A DNA stretch of 64,000 bases from Papio anubis (lineage: Eukaryota; Chordata; Mammalia; Primates; Cercopithecidae): contig NC_044986.1 in NCBI RefSeq assembly GCF_008728515.1, forward strand, positions 61,493,159 through 61,557,158. The letters run 5' to 3'. The position numbers and the translations under genes were made by a program. Under the pieces are notes generated by a model, which saw only the letters and a list, made by a program, of their open reading frames with translations, was not told where the DNA came from and made no database searches. Below are positions 22,526 to 34,479 of the stretch, piece after piece. Numbering within the stretch: position 1 is the first letter of the stretch; the number at the start of each line of letters is the position of its first letter.

Positions 22526-25500
22526 ATTTCTTTCCATTTACTTCAAATCTGAGGTAGTTAATAGCATGGACTCAATGTAACTGATTAGAGCAAAACGTGT
22601 TTGTAGTTTGTTGTTGTTTTGTTATTATTATTATAATTCTGCTCCATATATCTTCTAGTGCTAAACTTCCCAATTAAAACCAAACAAAATATAGTAAAAC
22701 CTGAGACCATGTTTAGTTAACAGAAAGTTAAAAACTGAAAGTCTTACTGTCCTATGTAATAATGCCTGAAGCATGGCTTAAGCCAAGTTTAAAAGATGTG
22801 AACCTTATCTCCTAAGATTCAATAATTGTATTTTGTTTTGTTAGTGAACAATTTCCTTCAGGCTTAGTTCAGAATTTCTCTAGAATAAAATAACAACATA
22901 TCTATACTTTGTCACTATTCTCAGTAAACCATTAGAGCTGCGTTATGGCAATCTTGTAAAATGTATGCCCTTCTTACAATTCCTTTCACATTTATTCTAA
23001 GACTACAAGGTCAAGGATGTCTGCTCACACTGGGACTTCCCAGATCTATATTACTAACCAGAGGGATAGGAGAAACGCTACTGTTTTCTTAATTGGACTC
23101 CTTCCAGGTTTCCCACGCACTTATATTTCTTTGCCTCTGTTTCCAAAGTGAAAACAGTTCTACCTCATTCCATCTTCTCTGTTCTAGGTATAGGTTCACT
23201 CCTTCTAGGTTTAACAGTCTTATTCCAAGCACTGAAACCTTTTCATTCCTTCCTCTTGAAGTGTCAGCTTTCGTTTAACCCATTGGTGATGCTTCAATAA
23301 CAGCATTACTCAGAAGTGGCAAGGCAAAGATAGAAATAGAACAGATGCTGTGTGCATTATCACCAGAGAGCACAGAGGAGAACTGGCTATAGTTGATAAT
23401 TCTTGATGGGGTAATTGAGCTATCTGTGGTGGATCCTCTGGAATTCATTATTTTCTTAACCACAGAAAAGTGGTATTTACTCTCAGCCTTGAGCATTTGA
23501 ATGGTTGAATTGTTACCCTGAGATTATGTCCAGAGTTGCTAACAATTGGACCTCTGATTATAGACTTTCCTTTAAAACACATACTCAGGCCTGTGACGAA
23601 GATTTAATTTGAAATGACTCAGAGGGCGAACTTCCTTTCCTGAAAAAATATTTTAGTAGCAGCTGTGTTTTCTGGCATCAATCCTACCAAAATGTTGACC
23701 TAGCTTGACCCTGGAAGTCCCTTTTAGAAACATAGTTTTGGAGATAGCTTTCTTAATAGCAAATTTACTTTGTTAGGGTCCAGTAAGCTATCTCCATATA
23801 CCAGTAAAGCCTCATTGTTTTCATTCATTCTACTTCCTAAATTTTAGTAATTTAATCACAAGGACAAAATTATCTAAAAGTTGTAATAGGTAAAAAATTT
23901 AAAAAGAGAAAGTGTAATTATGACCAAGATTGATGTTTAGTTTATATACACTAGGATGACTTTATTGATTGTGAAGATGCTAAAGTGATTTATATTTTTG
24001 GTCAAATTCTCAAACGTTCAGAATTTCTCTCACTCTATCCACTGCCCTGGCTATCCTGGAAATTAACTTGAATCCCTGAGCCTCCACACAGGGGTTTTAC
24101 AGAATCCTGTTCCAGTTGCGTCTGCTGTTGGTTTTTATTGGTGGTTTTCCTGCTACGAAAAGTCCACCTTTCAGGTACCACAGTTAGCTCTTCCCCACCT
24201 TTGTCCCATGTGTGTGAGTCAGTCAGCTCACCATGGCTCTTTAACACCTGTTCTCATTAATCTCCATAGTCAGAGTAAGCCCAGATACAAGAAAAGGAAA
24301 TGTCTTCCATGATGATAATGACAGCACATCAGAGAGAAAATTATCAGTTTCCTTTTGCGTGCCCACAGACAATGGCCATATGTTTTTAGACACATTCATT
24401 TGCAGTCACTGTCATTACCACTAATCAAACTGCAGCATACACAGAACTTGCCTTAAGGAAGACTGAGAATGAAGTCATAGACAGTACAGTAATGAGGGAC
24501 AAATTGAGCATTAATCAGGTGCAGTGGACTCTTGCAAAGAGGGCTTATAAGCAACAGCAAAATGATGTGAGTAGCGGACAGGAATTTTGGGGTTATAGGG
24601 GGCAGGAAAATACCAATGGGTTGAGTATCTCTTTTTACTGTAAGAGCTGAATTTTATTGTTATTTAATGGGACAGTTTATTAAAACCAATGGAATTCTTG
24701 CACGTTGTGGGCATTGAAACAGCTTAATTATTAGGTGTGAAAGATAATGCTTATACGCTGTTCAATCTATATTGCACACAATTCTAATATATATTTAGCC
24801 CTATTAGTACTGTAATTTTCACTGTGATCCTCATTATACTGATGATAAACTTAGACCCAAATATGACATTTAAAATCTAACTGACAGTATTGCTTTAATT
24901 GCTTCCTATTCATCCTCTTAGTGAGGAAGGGATCCCTACCTTAGGGTTGTGAATATGGTCAAACAGTCCATTGAAAATAGATAGATGAGATTGACAGCAG
25001 CTTATTAGTCACATATATCCATAGGGGTTTCAATCAGGAACACAGTTGTAAAACAGAGCTTTGGGAGGCAAATGTGTAGTATCAAGAGAGTAAAGTGCAC
25101 CCTGGTTTATACAGAAGAATGTAATTGACTTGTATGAATGAATCTCTAGGTGGGCAAAAGATGAGAACTGCTGCTCAAGGATAAGAGGGAACTGTGGTGT
25201 TTTGCTAGAAAACCGGAGCATGAATATACAGTGGGGGGTTTATGGTTAAGCCATTCATGGCCCTGTGGATTTCATTAAATATTGAGACAGCACATAATAT
25301 TGGGCCTTAATTTTAAGCCTTACATCACAAGTCACATGGTGCAGATTTAAGGCAGTCCTGTAAACATTTGTGATAGAATGTGATAATGTTGATGATACAG
25401 ACGTGGAATTAACAAAATCACGGTCAATGTTTAAGGGCGACAAAAGTTTTAATGCAATTGCTGTTAGTTCTGCTGAAGTTGAGAAAAGATAGATTATGAT

Positions 25501-25790
25501 GAATAATATTATTGATATTAATAAAATTCTACATTTTTAAAATTAAAGTCATACAATGAATATTAATTTAATGACGGTCTTTTAAAAAGCTTAATGTAGT
25601 TCCATATACCAAAGCATAGCTCAAACAGGTTATTATCAGGATAGTGATAGCCATGTCCAAACACATCACACAAATACTTGGTAAAAATTAACAATAATTG
25701 AGAAATTGTCATACTAATTTCATGGATGGTTTACATGAAAATACATCATTTATAAGGCATGTAGCCTATTTGAAGTTTTGAGGAGTTTAC
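22526..25790. other. non-coding DNA, nothing recognised
   Basis: No Alu, L1 or LTR signature is visible in 3.3 kb. Small reading frames on both strands (for example 24035-24247 and 23275-23496 on the minus strand) have no recognisable domains. Low repeat content makes this the part most likely to be single-copy. Confidence 0.5.
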
Positions 25791-26076
25791 GCCAACGACC
25801 AAGTTCGCGGGCAGAATTCCAAAGATAACCCTAACTTATGATGCCAACTGCAAGTTTAGAAAGTTTCCAAAACTACTCTCACTTTTAAGAATTCACTAGA
25901 AAGACTCACCGCACACACTGAAAGCACTTATACTCACTCTATGGTTTATTACAAGAAAGGGTACAGATAACCTCCCCCAGGAATCAGAGAACATTACCCT
26001 CCTAGCATAATGTGTACCAATATGCACAAATTATTGCCAACTAGAGAAGCGCACCTAAAATATCAGAGTACAGAGG

Positions 26077-26121
26077 TTTTTGTTTGTTTTTTTTTTTGTT
26101 TTTTTTTTTTGTTTTTTTTTT
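26077..26121. repeat. interrupted poly-T tract
   Basis: Runs of T broken by single G residues over about 45 bp. It has no adjoining retroelement body that I can identify. Confidence 0.9.
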
Positions 26122-26255
26122 ACGGTTCCCTTATGTAGGCCTGATTCATTGATTGATAATTGACTGTCCACATAGTTTATTTCAGTCTTCAGGTTGATCT
26201 ATACTACATTACTCAAACCCGCCAACTGAAGTCACACTGTTAAGAATATCCAGTA

Positions 26256-26566
26256 GACCAGGCGCGGTGGCTCACGCCTGTAATCCCAGCACTTTGGGAG
26301 GCAAGTGGGGGCGGATCACGAGGTCAAGAGATCTAGACCATCCTGGCCAACATAGTGAAACTCCGTCTCTACTAAAAACGATACAAAAATTAGCTAGGCG
26401 TGCTGGCACATGCCTGTAGTCCCAACTACTCAGGAGGCTGAGGCAGGAGAATTTCTTGAACCTAGGAGGCGGAGCTTGCAGTAAGCCGAGATCATGCCAC
26501 TGCACTCCAGCCTGGCAATAGAGCAAGACTCCGTCTCTAAAAAAAATCAAAAAACAAAATAAAACA
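26256..26566 (+). mobile_element. Alu, full length
   Basis: Sense Alu from CCAGGCGCGGTGGCTCACGC to GACTCCGTCTC with an A-rich tail. AAGAATATCCAGTA occurs at 26242-26255 and 26567-26580, a perfect 14-bp target-site duplication. A short insertion (ACGATACAAAAA) lies between the arms. The 110-codon minus-strand frame across it is an Alu artefact. Confidence 0.96.
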
Positions 26567-27826
26567 AAGAATATCCAGTAAACCAAGACCATCCTATTAT
26601 GCAAAACATTGCTGGATCCAGATTTTACCTCCCAGGAGGCCAGACCTCTTTTTGGGCAATATGAAACTCTTCATCATACAAATAAGATATAATTTTCAAT
26701 TTTTCCATTATATTAACTATTAAAATCTTAAATATAACTTCTCATTATATTCATGTAAAAAATTTATTCTTTGCAGTATTTTTCTAAAGTTCAATCATGT
26801 GACATATTATTTATAATTAAAAATAAAATGTATATATATAACAATATTATTAGAATTTTAATCTTTCCACTAGAACAAAAGAATAATCTAAACTCTCTAT
26901 CAATTCACAAACACTATTCTTTTGATGTTTATTTCGTCAGAGCAGGTATGATAGACATTGATAAAAGCGTAGCTGCATTTTGTTAAAAATTCTTTATTGC
27001 TAAGCCTATGGTGTTAGAAATTGAATCTTTTTTATTATAAAGTTTTATTATAATCTCAGTATTTGTTCTTGTTTTGCTTTCCTTGGTTATTGACTAAAAA
27101 ATTTTTTCATGATGATGAAAACTCACTATCTGCCTGTTCACATGACATAGATATCTAGAATACTCCTTTTTAAACCTCTATATTATATTCTAAAGTATCC
27201 CTATACTTTTTATTTTGTATGAAATAAATTCGTCTTGAATTTACTGGTCTTTTGTGCGTGATGTAGCACCGCTGACATGACATGAATTTCAGAGGGGGAG
27301 GTTGAAATATTCAGCCATAAAATCTTGTTTTTCTCCTTTCCCGTTCTGAGTAAGAAAAAATGGTGCATGGCTTTCTGTGATATTTACCACCAATGAAAAG
27401 GGTTAAGTTTAAAAATTCACTAGTTGAGCATCTGTTCATTTTCTCCATGTTAGTTTTGCCTAAAATCAGTTTTTGTTACCAGCTAAGTGATATTCCTTAT
27501 CAAAAAAATTGTCATAACTCCAACAGCAAAATTGCTGCTCAGTTAGAGCTGAGAGATGATTAGGGTTTCAACCATTAAATTTTTAAATTTAATTAACATA
27601 TAAACTACTTAAGCAAATCGGATGTAAGTACACATTCCTCTCTTTGAATCAGGAAATTTCTATAGCCCCATTATGTGGCATGATTCTTCTACAATCCTAA
27701 AATAGAAGCAGCATGATGAGAGTCTGGGAGCTGGGTTTTCTTCTCTTTGTGCTTCACATGGTAAAATTATGGCTATTACTGAAATATACTTGCATAGTTT
27801 CTCATTTCTTCAGGATTTAAGTGCTA

Positions 27827-27831
<5 letters not shown>

Positions 27832-27854
<23 letters not shown>
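27832..27854. repeat. poly-T, 23 nt
   Basis: Pure T run between a C at 27831 and ACAAATAGAG. If it is a retroposon tail the inserted body would lie to its right on the minus strand, but 27855-28100 matches nothing I recognise. Confidence 0.95.
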
Positions 27855-27857
<3 letters not shown>

Positions 27858-28374
27858 AATAGAGCCTTATTAAGCAATTCAGACTTGATAAATTCTAATG
27901 AGGGCAGGCATGTTATTACTGTCCTTATTAATGTTTTGAATCTGATTTGGACGGAACTGCAATGTATGCTTCCTAAATTAATGACTTCAATCTAGTAAGA
28001 ATTGACCAAGTTCTGAGGTCAGTCAGTAAAATAGTCAGCAATTCATTAAAATGATGCTTATTATTAGGACAGCCAAGCATGTAGAAGGCAAAAGAGACGA
28101 GAATGGGCGTCAGTGGCTTGCTGCCAAATGTCAGGCTCCAGTTCAATTGTTTATATTTTTTTAAAACTAAAAAACAATGCAGTGGTAACAGAAAATGTTA
28201 ATGGATTTAACTTGAAACCCCTGACAAACCTTAAGAGTTAATCCATGCTGAGCTGACGTCTTTCTTTAAAAAAACAAATAAACAAACAAACAAAAGTAAC
28301 ATTTCATGTCAAGCTGATGATCATTTTGGTTTAGCTTGCAGATGTAGTATCAAGTTCTTACTTTACTTCTCAGC

Positions 28375-28399
28375 AAAAAAAAAAAAAAAAAAAAAAAAA
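28375..28399. repeat. poly-A, 25 nt
   Basis: Pure A run after CTTCTCAGC. CATTTCAT occurs at 28300-28307 and again at 28405-28412, so the 67 bp before the A run could be a tiny retroposed fragment with an 8-bp duplication. Chance is also possible. Confidence 0.95.
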
Positions 28400-29131
28400 G
28401 GTTGCATTTCATCAGCTAGATTGCAATTTTATCTTGCCTACACTGAACTACATTGACTTGGAGCAAAACCTGTTCAGTAATTGACTGTGTGTTTGCTAGA
28501 GCTTCTGACATGCACAAGTAACCACTAATTGTTTGGTCTCTGACCAGTTCCTTTTCAGGCACTGAGAATACAAGGTTACCCTGTAGTAGCCTCCTATGTA
28601 ATCTGACAATTCAACCGCTAGCAAACAGAAAGTGAGAAAATGTAAGCCTGTGTCTGCATTTTTTAAATATTGATAAAATTCCATTAAGTCCTCATGCAAG
28701 AGCACTGGGGTAGACAGCCACATCATGAAGAATAAATCAATTAAGAAAAATCAAGTGTTCTTCTCCTGCTTCTGTGTGACATCCACAATATCCAGAACAG
28801 ATATCACAGCATCTGGCAACCAGTAGAACACAAAGATACCAGAACAAGTGCGAACTTGCCAACTCAACCCATTTTAATGACTATCTCAGGGTTCTTACTT
28901 CCTTTAAAGAGGTCTCCAAAGTGAAGATATCTCCTGCATTGACCTAAAACAATTAACTCACTTTAAAATTTTATGACCACTAAATGGAGAAGCAATGAGA
29001 ACAATATTGAGACTATTTTGTTTTTATGTCAGTTCATATTAAATTATTTTGTTGTTCCAAACTGTATCTGAAAGCTTTTTCAAATAATTTACCTTTTGGT
29101 GGCAGTGGAAATAAATCTTTTCAAACATAGC

Positions 29132-29178
29132 AAAAAGAAGAAAAGAAGAAGGAAGAGGTGGAAGAAGAAGAAAGGAGC
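29132..29178. repeat. GA-rich purine tract
   Basis: AAAAAGAAGAAAAGAAGAAG-type sequence, all purine except one T. Confidence 0.85.
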
Positions 29179-29734
29179 TGCTACTCTAATTGTAGTAAAT
29201 GCACCCTGAAAGTTAAATATCTGATAAAATCAGCATCTATAATTCCCAGGCATCCATGGGAACAAAGAGACTAGGGCGTGAATAGATGCCAACAGCATGT
29301 AACTCTTATGTCTTTAGTGCATTACTTATCTATGAGGTGCCAGATTCCATAATATTTATGACAGTAGATTCACTTAACAGTTATTATTAGTTGATGTAAA
29401 ATTTAAAATAAGTCCTTCAGACCAATCCCATAATCACAAACTATGGATGGATTGGTCCAAGCTCATACTGAAAAGCATATAGCACAATCAGCTGGAATTA
29501 AACAATGTTCTAGTAGTCATCAACAGAATGAATAATTTGCAAATAAATTATCTGGCATCATTGAATTATTTACATATCAATCAAATGTATAGCATTTCTT
29601 TAAATCATTTAAAAATCTTCCTTCATATATATTAAGATTTTAAAACAATAAAATTCAAAAATATGTGGAAGTTACTTTAAAATGTTTTAAAGTAAGATGT
29701 ATTATACTTCAATTTCCTATTTTATACAGCACTG

Positions 29735-30300
29735 GTAAGAGAAAAGTTGGATGGCAATTTGACTGTAGAGATCAAAAGTCTTTAAAACATACATTAATTT
29801 CACCCCAAAATTCTACTTTAAGAAACAAATACTAAGGACCTAAATGGGAAAAGATGTGCATAATAACATGCCCATCAAGGGAATGTTTGTGATAGCAAAA
29901 AGCTGGGAACAATTCAGGTGCACATGATAGTAAATTGTTACATAAATTATAGTATCTTCCCATACAGATGATAATACTAATAATCACAATTGATATTATT
30001 GTTTACCATGTATGTACCACTGTTCTAAGCACTTTACATAAAAGAACTACCTTAATTCTTATAGCTTTATTATGTATTCACCCTTGGTCCTCATAGTTTT
30101 TATTATCATTATTTTACAGAGAAGGAAACTAAAATTCACACAGGTTTAATGACTTTCCGAATGTCATACCAAAAATAGGAGCTGAAGGTAGTTTATGACA
30201 GGCTGGTGCTATTAACCACTATTCCACATAGCCATTAAAAATATTGAGGTATTTCTATAACTATTGGCATGGAACAATAATCATATTTTCCAGTCTGAGA
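29735..30300 (+). mobile_element. L1M ORF2 end, split by a MIR
   Basis: AATTCTACTTTAAGAAACAA, TGTTTGTGATAGCAAAAAGC, TGGGAACAATTCAGGTGCAC and ATAAATTATAGTATCTTCCC match the sense text just upstream of the L1M ORF2 terminus. After the MIR the same text resumes with CACATAGCCATTAAAAATAT and CTATTGGCATGGAACAATAA. Further 3' sequence may continue beyond the LTR at 30346-30922. Confidence 0.65.
29985..30232 (-). mobile_element. MIR SINE inside L1M
   Basis: CTGTTCTAAGCACTTTACAT, TCATTATTTTACAGAGAAGG and AATGACTTTCCGAATGTCAT are the antisense MIR core and flanks. It sits exactly between two collinear halves of the L1M. Confidence 0.75.
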
Positions 30301-30345
30301 TAAAAGCTATTTTTGGAATAACTTTTGTAGGTAGTGAAACGGCTC

Positions 30346-30922
30346 TGTTGTCTGGGGTATACCCTGACTCTTAGTTGAAAAATAATTCAGGACACAGACA
30401 CACATGAAGAGTGGGTTCGGGAGCAGAAAGTTTAATAGAAAAAGAAAAGAGAAAAAACTTCCTCTTGTTGAGAAAGCAGGTCCCCCAAAAGAGACCCTCT
30501 TCTTTGCGGGGATGGGGGGTAAGGCAATCAATTTTGTACAAGGGCTTGAGGAGGCGGTGATTGATTTACACAGGGCTCAGGGGATTGGTTTGACCAGGTG
30601 TATTATTTACATAATCTGTGAAAAACTGGCCCTCCCACACTAGCCTTTTAATATGCAAATGCAGCTGCCTGGCTGGCCTCCGCGTTGTCCTGCACACGTG
30701 ACTTTATCTGGAGGCTGCCATGACACCTGGCACAGTGGTGACAAGGAAAAGAGGGTGGGAGACTACCTGGCTTCCAGGTACAGCTGCTTGCATTTACATA
30801 TAAAAGCTTCTAGTTTGCATATTTATGCCTGACTTCTCAGGCTGCTTTCTGGCAGAGAAGAAATGGTTTGGGGGTTGCTTTTTATTAAAGGGAAATTCTA
30901 CCAAGAACTGTCACCCTTTCCA
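30346..30922 (-). mobile_element. LTR, probably ERV1
   Basis: The region is less AT-rich than its flanks. Read on the minus strand it begins TGGAAAGGGTGACAGTTC and ends CCCCAGACAACA, giving TG/CA ends, with ATTAAA about 90 bp before the 3' end as polyadenylation signal. Flanking tetramers GCTC (30342-30345) and GCTG (30923-30926) may be a decayed 4-bp duplication. It contains the octamer ATGCAAAT at 30653-30660 and a TTTGCATAT at 30814-30822. Subfamily is not identified. Overlapping frames at 30307-30643 are artefacts. Confidence 0.6.
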
Positions 30923-31599
30923 GCTGCCTAAAAATAATTTCTTAATAACTCCTGTATTACTATTTTTATAACAATATACATAATGATATATTTAATTTTT
31001 CGAATTGTGTAAAATTTAATTTCAAATTAATGTGTTTTTTTCCTGAAATTAAGAGTGGTTTACTATAGTATAATCAATTACATGCAATTTTGTATACATG
31101 CAATTTTGTATACATACATACCACCACATACACACATGCATGGAAGAAAGTATGTGACATATGCTATAGGTATTTTGGATGATGGTATAAGTTAGGGAAA
31201 GTTCCATATTTGCAATATGGTCTGTAGTTTTGATTTACTAAAAGGCAAACCAATGCACATTGCCAAACTGAAAAGCACCTCTTTTCATTTTTTCTTCAAT
31301 ATTCTCTGTCACTATTTGGATAATATGCACCCATAGTAGAAAGCGGCACCCTGAGATATTGCAATATCACAGTAGGAATCCTAAGCTGAATATCTAGAAC
31401 CGTTTTGATTTGAAAATTGTCTTATTTAATCCCTCATGATTTGGAGTATTTTATGACCAGACTCTTGATTTAGTAAGTTCACATATAATAAATCATTTCT
31501 CAAAGATAGACTAAATAACAAAGTGTACAATTTTTATTTAGAGGAATAAACTAGAATTTCACATTTAGAATAGGAAAGAAAAAAGTCCAAGGAGAAATC
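30923..31599. other. AT-rich DNA, possibly more L1M
   Basis: 31130-31160 (CACACATGCATGGAAGAAAG) hints at L1M 3' UTR. A 16-bp tandem repeat of ACATGCAATTTTGTAT lies at 31080-31111. Nothing else is recognised. Confidence 0.45.
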
Positions 31600-31720
31600 A
31601 TATATGTGTGTATATGTGCATGTTAATATATATGAGTGTATATATCAATATATTGGTATATATATGCATATATCTATATTACTTTCATATATATGTATAT
31701 ATACATATATGTATCAACTC
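31600..31720. repeat. (TA/TG)n low-complexity tract
   Basis: Alternating TATATATG motifs with self-complementary blocks such as CATATATATGTATATATACA near 31688. The interval 31721-31935 that follows is anonymous, apart from ATACTGATAAAATAC occurring twice in tandem near 31887-31916. Confidence 0.8.
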
Positions 31721-31935
31721 ATACATATATCTTCTTTTGCTATAAAGTGGCTATATGTAACATCAAGTTATAATTAGCTTATGGGTGAGTTTTAGAGAAT
31801 GATGTTCGGTCTGTATGGCAAGGGGTGCTGGGCTAGACTGTGAAGAAACTAGTTAGAATGTACTTTTTAATACATGCTTTTAAAGATACTGATAAAATAC
31901 ATACTGATAAAATACAAAGACAAAGAGCATGTAGG

Positions 31936-32262
31936 GTTACCAGGCGCAGTGGCTTATGCCTGTAAGCCCAGCACTTTGGGAGGGGGCGGATCACCTGAGG
32001 TCAGGAGTTTGAGACTAGCCTGGCCAACATAGCGAAACCCTATCTCTACTAAAAATACAAAAACTAACTGGGTGTGGTGGGCACCTGTAATCCCAGCTAT
32101 TCAGGAGACTGAAGCAGGGAGAATCACTTGAACCCAGGAGGCAGAGGTTGCAGTGAGCCAAGATCATGCCGTTGCACTCCAGCCTGGGCAACAGAGTGAG
32201 ACTCTGTCTCAAAAATAATAATAATAATAATAACAACAATAATAATAAATAAAAAATTAAAG
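31936..32262 (+). mobile_element. Alu with AAT-repeat tail
   Basis: Sense Alu from CCAGGCGCAGTGGCTTATGC to GAGACTCTGTCTC, ending near 32210, then (AAT)n to 32262. The left arm lacks several bases after TTTGGGAGG. AluS-age divergence. The minus-strand 87-codon frame with a Leu run is the tail plus Alu. Confidence 0.93.
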
Positions 32263-32739
32263 GCAAGTAGGAACACATTTTATAGTTCTTTCTACAAGTT
32301 TCATGGTAATTTTACAAACTATCTTCCACTAGTTCCCACTGGAAATAAACAAATGAATAAATAAAGCAAGAGCTTAATCAAGGGCAAAGATCAGTATCAC
32401 CATGCCCAGAGGTCTTACTTGCTCTCTCTCTCTCCATAAGATAGCCATGTAAGTAGCTGTTTCCAAAAATAGCACAACAGAAGGCCCCATGGAGGTGTTT
32501 GGGACTCTGAATGAAGGAACCTCAAAGTTGTTTAGAACCATCTGTTTTTCAAATCCCATGACTTTGGCTTCTGTGGCATTCAAATAAAGTCTGCATTTCG
32601 TTTACCAAAGTTAGAGCATCCAGGATCTCATTTCATTGAATGCAAGCTGTGAGAGCTTCAGCTGGGCTGTGTCAGTCAGCTTTTGAATGTTGCCTGCAGC
32701 AGCAATAAAGCTTGCAGCAGCAGTTGCCTCATAGGCTAC
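32263..32739. other. non-coding DNA, nothing recognised
   Basis: Anonymous sequence with a short (CT)n at 32421-32432. Confidence 0.5.
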
Positions 32740-32860
32740 TGTTCTGGTTATCTATTGCTGCATGACAAACTACCCCAGAACTCAGTGCTGTAAAACAACA
32801 ACCATTTTATTATGCTCACAGATTCTGTGGGTCAGGAATTTGGACAGATCCCAGCAGGAA
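32740..32860 (-). mobile_element. old LTR-like repeat, same family as 40800-41065
   Basis: TCTGGTTATCTATTGCTGCA, ACCCCAGAACTCAGTGCTGT and AAAACAACAACCATTTTATT form a familiar block that is the reverse complement of an LTR-type 3' end (...TTTTAAGCCACTGAGTTTTGG...GCAGCAATAGATAACTGA). It may extend to about 33230. The family name is not recalled. Confidence 0.45.
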
Positions 32861-33296
32861 TGCCTTGTGTCCCAGATTGTATTTTCCAAAAATAACTGCA
32901 AGGGTACCTTCCATCCTGCATGTTTTTCTGCAATATGACCTTGCTATGCCCCATCAAAAAGTGAGGCCTAATTCTCGTCAGTGGCATCGAGGCTGGCGTT
33001 AGGAACTCAAAGGTGGAAGGGATGCTGCATGTCTTTCAAAGCTTCATCAGTATAGTCCATACACCATTTACATCCATTGGTTGAGGATCATTTGTTCTCT
33101 GAGTATTCCCTCTTGGGAGGCTCCATCTCAAAATCCTTTTGCTATTCCATGAGATGCCCAAGCCACTTGGAGAGGCCTCATGTCCCAGCTCTACTTGGCA
33201 GTCACAGTTCACCTCCTACCTTTTATTCTTCCGACTCACACTCTGATTAGAGAGATACTTAGTTATTAGAGAAAAGCTCTTTGGGCATAGTGCTGT
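32861..33296. other. non-coding DNA, possibly old repeat
   Basis: Less AT-rich than its surroundings and repeat-like in texture, but no family is identified. Confidence 0.4.
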
Positions 33297-33355
33297 TTCT
33301 TGTCATTGAGGAGGTTTTGCAATCCTCCTAAGGATTTTTAATCCTCCTAAGGAGG
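33297..33355. repeat. short tandem and dispersed repeat (AATCCTCCTAAGGA)
   Basis: AATCCTCCTAAGGA occurs twice, at 33321 and 33340. The first copy lies in a 40-bp segment (33297-33336) that recurs at 34618-34658 inside the mariner with four transitions and one gap. Confidence 0.75.
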
Positions 33356-33404
33356 AGATTTTGTAAAGAAGAAATGCTCTTTTAATGAAATAAAACCAGG
33401 GTTA

Positions 33405-33699
33405 CTTTTTTTTTTTTTTAGTCGAAGTCTCACTCTGTTGCCAGACTGGAGTGCAGTGGTGTGATCTTGGCTCACTGCAACCTCTGTCTCCTGGGTTCAA
33501 GCAATTCTCCTGCCTCAGTCTCTTAAGTAGTTGTGACTACAGGTGCACGCCACCATGCCTAGCTAATTTTTGTATTTTTAGTAGAGACAGGGTTTTACCA
33601 TGTTGGCCAAGCTGGTCTCAAACTCCTGACCTCCAGTGACCTGCATTCATCGGCCTCCCAAAGTGCTGGAATTACAGGTGTGAGCCACTGAGCCAGGCC
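33405..33699 (-). mobile_element. Alu, full length
   Basis: Antisense Alu from its T tail through CTGGAGTGCAGTGGTGTGAT and TTTTTAGTAGAGACAGGGTT to CTGAGCCAGGCC. AGGGTTAC just before and AGGGTTTAC just after look like a decayed target duplication. Confidence 0.94.
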
Positions 33700-34057
33700 T
33701 AAGGGTTTACTTGTTTGTCAGAAATAGGATCAGCATTATGTTAGTGAGAGGAATTTCTCACCTAGATCAGTATGGAAGGTGAAAATATTGATTGGAAAAT
33801 ATTGGAAGAGAAAATTAATCCTCAGAAAATGAAGTATGTTTCAAAATTATGGTTACCATAATAGAAACTCAGTTACACCTCAAGGAAGAGACCCCAACCT
33901 TCCACCAAGCCTGACCTTGTCCCTTGCTCTCCCATTGGACAAAGCTCATCCTCTTACCTCCATGAGAGTCAATAGCACTAGATCAAGACACCAACCCTCA
34001 CAGCATCAAAACACTGGATAAAAGCAGATACAAGAGGCCTAAGAAATAGGAAGTACC
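33700..34057. other. non-coding DNA preceding the LTR
   Basis: 33880-34050 is richer in C (CCAAGCCTGACCTTGTCCCT) and could be the 3' internal end of an ERV lying before the LTR. No primer-binding or polypurine signal is convincing. Confidence 0.35.
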
Positions 34058-34479
34058 TGAAAGAAACTGTAAATCAAAAATAGAATTCTAAGGCCCCCAA
34101 CCATCTGAATGGGCTTTTTTCTTAGCCAGGGCACTCTTAAAATTTAAACTGAGAGACTGGTTCAGGACATGATGGAAGGTGGAGTTGAACATGCTTCATT
34201 ATACCTCTCCAGCAATAACATTCAGACAGACATTTAAGTCTGATAAGAAGCATTTATAATCTATTCCTTCTGAAGCCTGTTACCTGAACGTTTCATCTGC
34301 ATAATAAGAACTTGCGTCTTCACAATACCTTATCTTAACCCAGACATTCCTTTCTATGGATCCCAGGTCTTTAGATAAACTCAACCAACTGTCAACGAGA
34401 AAATTTTTAATTCTACCCGTAAACTGGAAGCCCCATCCCCACTTCGAGTTGTCCCGCCTCTGTGGACTGAGCCAGTGTA

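Larger units (their letters stand above)
25795..26690 (-). mobile_element. old LTR-like repeat, interrupted by an Alu
   Basis: GAATTCACTAGAAAGACTCA, TATGGTTTATTACAAGAAAG and GGGTACAGATAACC are a text I recognise from a high-copy mammalian LTR-like repeat read in antisense. The name escapes me and the right half is weak. The Alu at 26256-26566 with its 14-bp duplication splits it. Confidence 0.35.
26691..29730. other. AT-rich non-coding DNA
   Basis: No named element apart from the simple repeats listed separately. An AAAC-type run (28276-28294) is present. No coding support. Confidence 0.5.
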
